Shown here one piece after another: positions 61,730-64,000 of a DNA stretch of 64,000 bases. Source of the stretch: Latrodectus hesperus (taxonomy: Eukaryota; Arthropoda; Arachnida; Araneae; Theridiidae); NCBI GenBank assembly GCA_037975125.1, contig CM075860.1:42813470-42877469 (forward strand), written 5' to 3'. The stretch's first letter is position 1, and every line of letters starts with the position of its first letter. The notes below the pieces were generated by a model. It was not told where the DNA came from, made no database searches, and worked only from the letters and a program-made list of their open reading frames with translations. A program made the translations under genes and the position numbers.

Positions 61730-64000
61730 GATCCAATTTTTGTTAAAACCAAAACATAAGGAATCATATATGAAGAATTTAATTATTCAAATTATCTTTA
61801 ACCCTTTTAAAACTTAATATTAATGGGACAAATTTTGAATAATACAGTACATTCATACACAAAAACATTTGGATTAAAAATAAATATTTTTTATTAGCAG
61901 AAAATTAGAACATTTAACATTCTTAAATGTTCAAGAGTAATCATAATTACACATAAACAGCACATTAAAAATAATTTGCCATCAGAAATAATAGTGCAAA
62001 ATAAATATAATTAAAAGACACATAAACAAATACAATAAATATATTCTACACATAAATCACATGTTTCGGCAATCAAAAATCATTTCCACTGTTGCCATTT
62101 AAAGATTTTAATACACATTCAATAACTCTTTATGTATTATTAATCACATTAATGAGATAATAAAAAATATTTTAGGAAAAGCAATATGGTTTTATAACTT
62201 AAAATTGAAAAGTAAATACTAATCATTTAAAAAATTTTTTAACTTAACAGACAACAGTGTTTTTATGTAGCTAAACTCTTTCATCAGAGGCAAATCACTT
62301 TTTGATAAATAAATACGATCTAATAAATAATTTATTTAAAATTTTGTATCACACTTTCTTTTATTTATTTCTTTGAGAATTTTATATTTTAAACATTATC
62401 ACAGAACATTGAAATCAATGAGGATTTTTTTATTTAGCTTCGTTGGAAGAACATCTTACAATCAGATATTTTATGCAATGATGTTACCAATGAATTAGTG
62501 GTCTGCTGCTCAAAAGGTAAAACATAGCATTTATAGGATATTAATTTTTACTCAAGACAAAATTGTAATACAAAACATAGGAAACTTGCACCTCATTTTC
62601 CATGAACTAGTTATTGTATATACCTATACTTCAACAAAGTATTGAGAGAATATTTTTTGCACAAAACATTAGTCATAACAAAAAAATGAAACTAGTAAAA
62701 TAAGAGCAAATACTTTCCACTTCAAAATTATCTAAGCATACACTATTGCCTAAATGGGAGGGAATATGTACATTTCATTATTCTTAACATACATTTAACA
62801 TGTATACTAAACTAGCAAAGTCAAAACAAACCTTAAATTTTGGATAAATTTCCAGATAGAAAATCTACGAAGTATGAAATAATGCAGGATTATCAAAATA
62901 TTCACCTGCTACCTCAACAAAAAAAATCAAGGTATCTTCAAGGAAAAAGTAGAAGAGAAAACGATTCATTAAATAAAGTTAAAAAATACTTTCTATGATA
63001 TTCCAAAGTTTGGTTGGAAAAAGTCTTAGATCCAGTGTTTTGATCGCAGAATAAAATTTCTTTAAAAATAAAAATTTTCATAAAATATAAATAAAAAATT
63101 CAATTTTTGGAAATAATTTAAAATAATTCCAAATTTTATACCACTTAGAATAAATTAATCAAAGGAAAGAAAAAAATGAACACATTCTCATAAAAAAATA
63201 TTTTTAAAAGGAAAATAAATTAGCATGTTATTCACCTAAAAGCAAATGATAGATATATTACATTATTTAAGGCAATAAAATATTTTAAAAATGAAATTGA
63301 AATAAGTTTGTTATTGAAATAAGCAAGAAATCAAGGAATTGATAAAAAATTTAGTCTCACTTTAAATCAGTAGCATCATAAACTCTAATTATATATATAT
63401 ATATCTTCTTAAATTACCACTTCTATTTCCATGAAATTTATTTATTAATTCAAGCATTTTAAAAACTGAAATTTTTTTAAATTATTTTTTTTTTCAAATA
63501 TTGAATAAATCACATTTATAAGATAGAGATAAAATTCACTCCATGTCTACTAACAAATATTGTAAATAATAATTTGTGGTTTCATTAGTAGTCCCTCTAA
63601 TTGCATTTTTTCCATCTGAAAGGTAATACGATTCTGATCTAACAATTTAAATTTCAAACCACTATAAGCACTAGTGCATAAATTAAGCATCACACCCAAA
63701 AATTCTTTTTTTAAAAAAAAGAGAGAGAGAGAGAGATATTATTCTGCTAGAAATTTTTGAATAAACATCTTTTTCAAGCTAAAATAAATTTAAACATTAA
63801 TTCATTCAGAAAAAAAAACGAAGTTTTACCATGTTTTTTTTTAACTTTATTATTAACACAAAATAAATGCTTTAATTAAAAATCCTGTACTTGCACATTA
63901 TTCTGCCAACCTTTTTTGACATAAAAATTTCAGATTTTTCAAATTTTTTTCCTTTAAAATATGAAGATAAATCAGAACAGTTTATTTTACATCTTTATTG
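61730..64000. other. Downstream region, no feature recognised
   Basis: Very AT-rich, free of the transposons that crowd the gene, and without coding text. It could include a long 3' UTR of a convergent neighbour (minus-strand AATAAA signals occur around 61703-61710), but this is a guess. Confidence 0.3.

Overview
The window is AT-rich eukaryotic DNA from an animal genome. An arthropod, and more narrowly a chelicerate such as a spider, is my inference from the transposon and SINE mixture plus an intron-rich polycystin gene; nothing in the sequence fixes the species.

One host gene dominates, on the + strand. Sixteen exons between 3758 and 61528 join in a single open frame of 4326 bases (1442 codons with the stop). 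They encode the last 1441 residues of a polycystin-1 (PKD1-like) family protein. The order is: a juxtamembrane GAIN domain ending in a GPS self-cleavage motif (HL/T), TM1, an intracellular PLAT domain, TM2-TM6, the extracellular polycystin (TOP) domain, the TM7-TM11 channel-like module, and a cytoplasmic tail with a short possible coiled coil. The first exon starts in mid-codon, so the N-terminal ectodomain lies upstream of the window. A poly(A) signal follows the stop at 61667. Splice sites are GT/AG throughout and all phases close.

The introns are full of mobile DNA. Intron 1 holds a non-autonomous hAT element with a SINE nested inside it. Intron 3 (11.6 kb) holds a MITE, an internally deleted mariner, a Merlin element split by a P-like (THAP) element, a Tc1 element lying between TA arrays, a LINE tail and a SINE. 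Intron 4 holds a cluster of SINEs and a LINE tail. Intron 5 holds a SINE, a piggyBac remnant and a decayed second copy of the GPS-encoding exon. Introns 6-9 hold a 1-kb dispersed repeat, a minisatellite running up to a splice acceptor, SINEs, a Tc1 remnant and the second mariner copy. Introns 11 and 13 hold more Tc1 copies, one of them cut by a LINE fragment. Introns 14 and 15 hold an LTR-like segment, a second minisatellite and more SINEs. Seven long TA-type microsatellites are scattered through the window.

The observations most worth following are the GPS-exon relic, a roughly 130-base SINE 3' module shared by at least three different heads, the nested insertions whose target-site duplications can be read directly, and the very different base composition between exons of the same gene.
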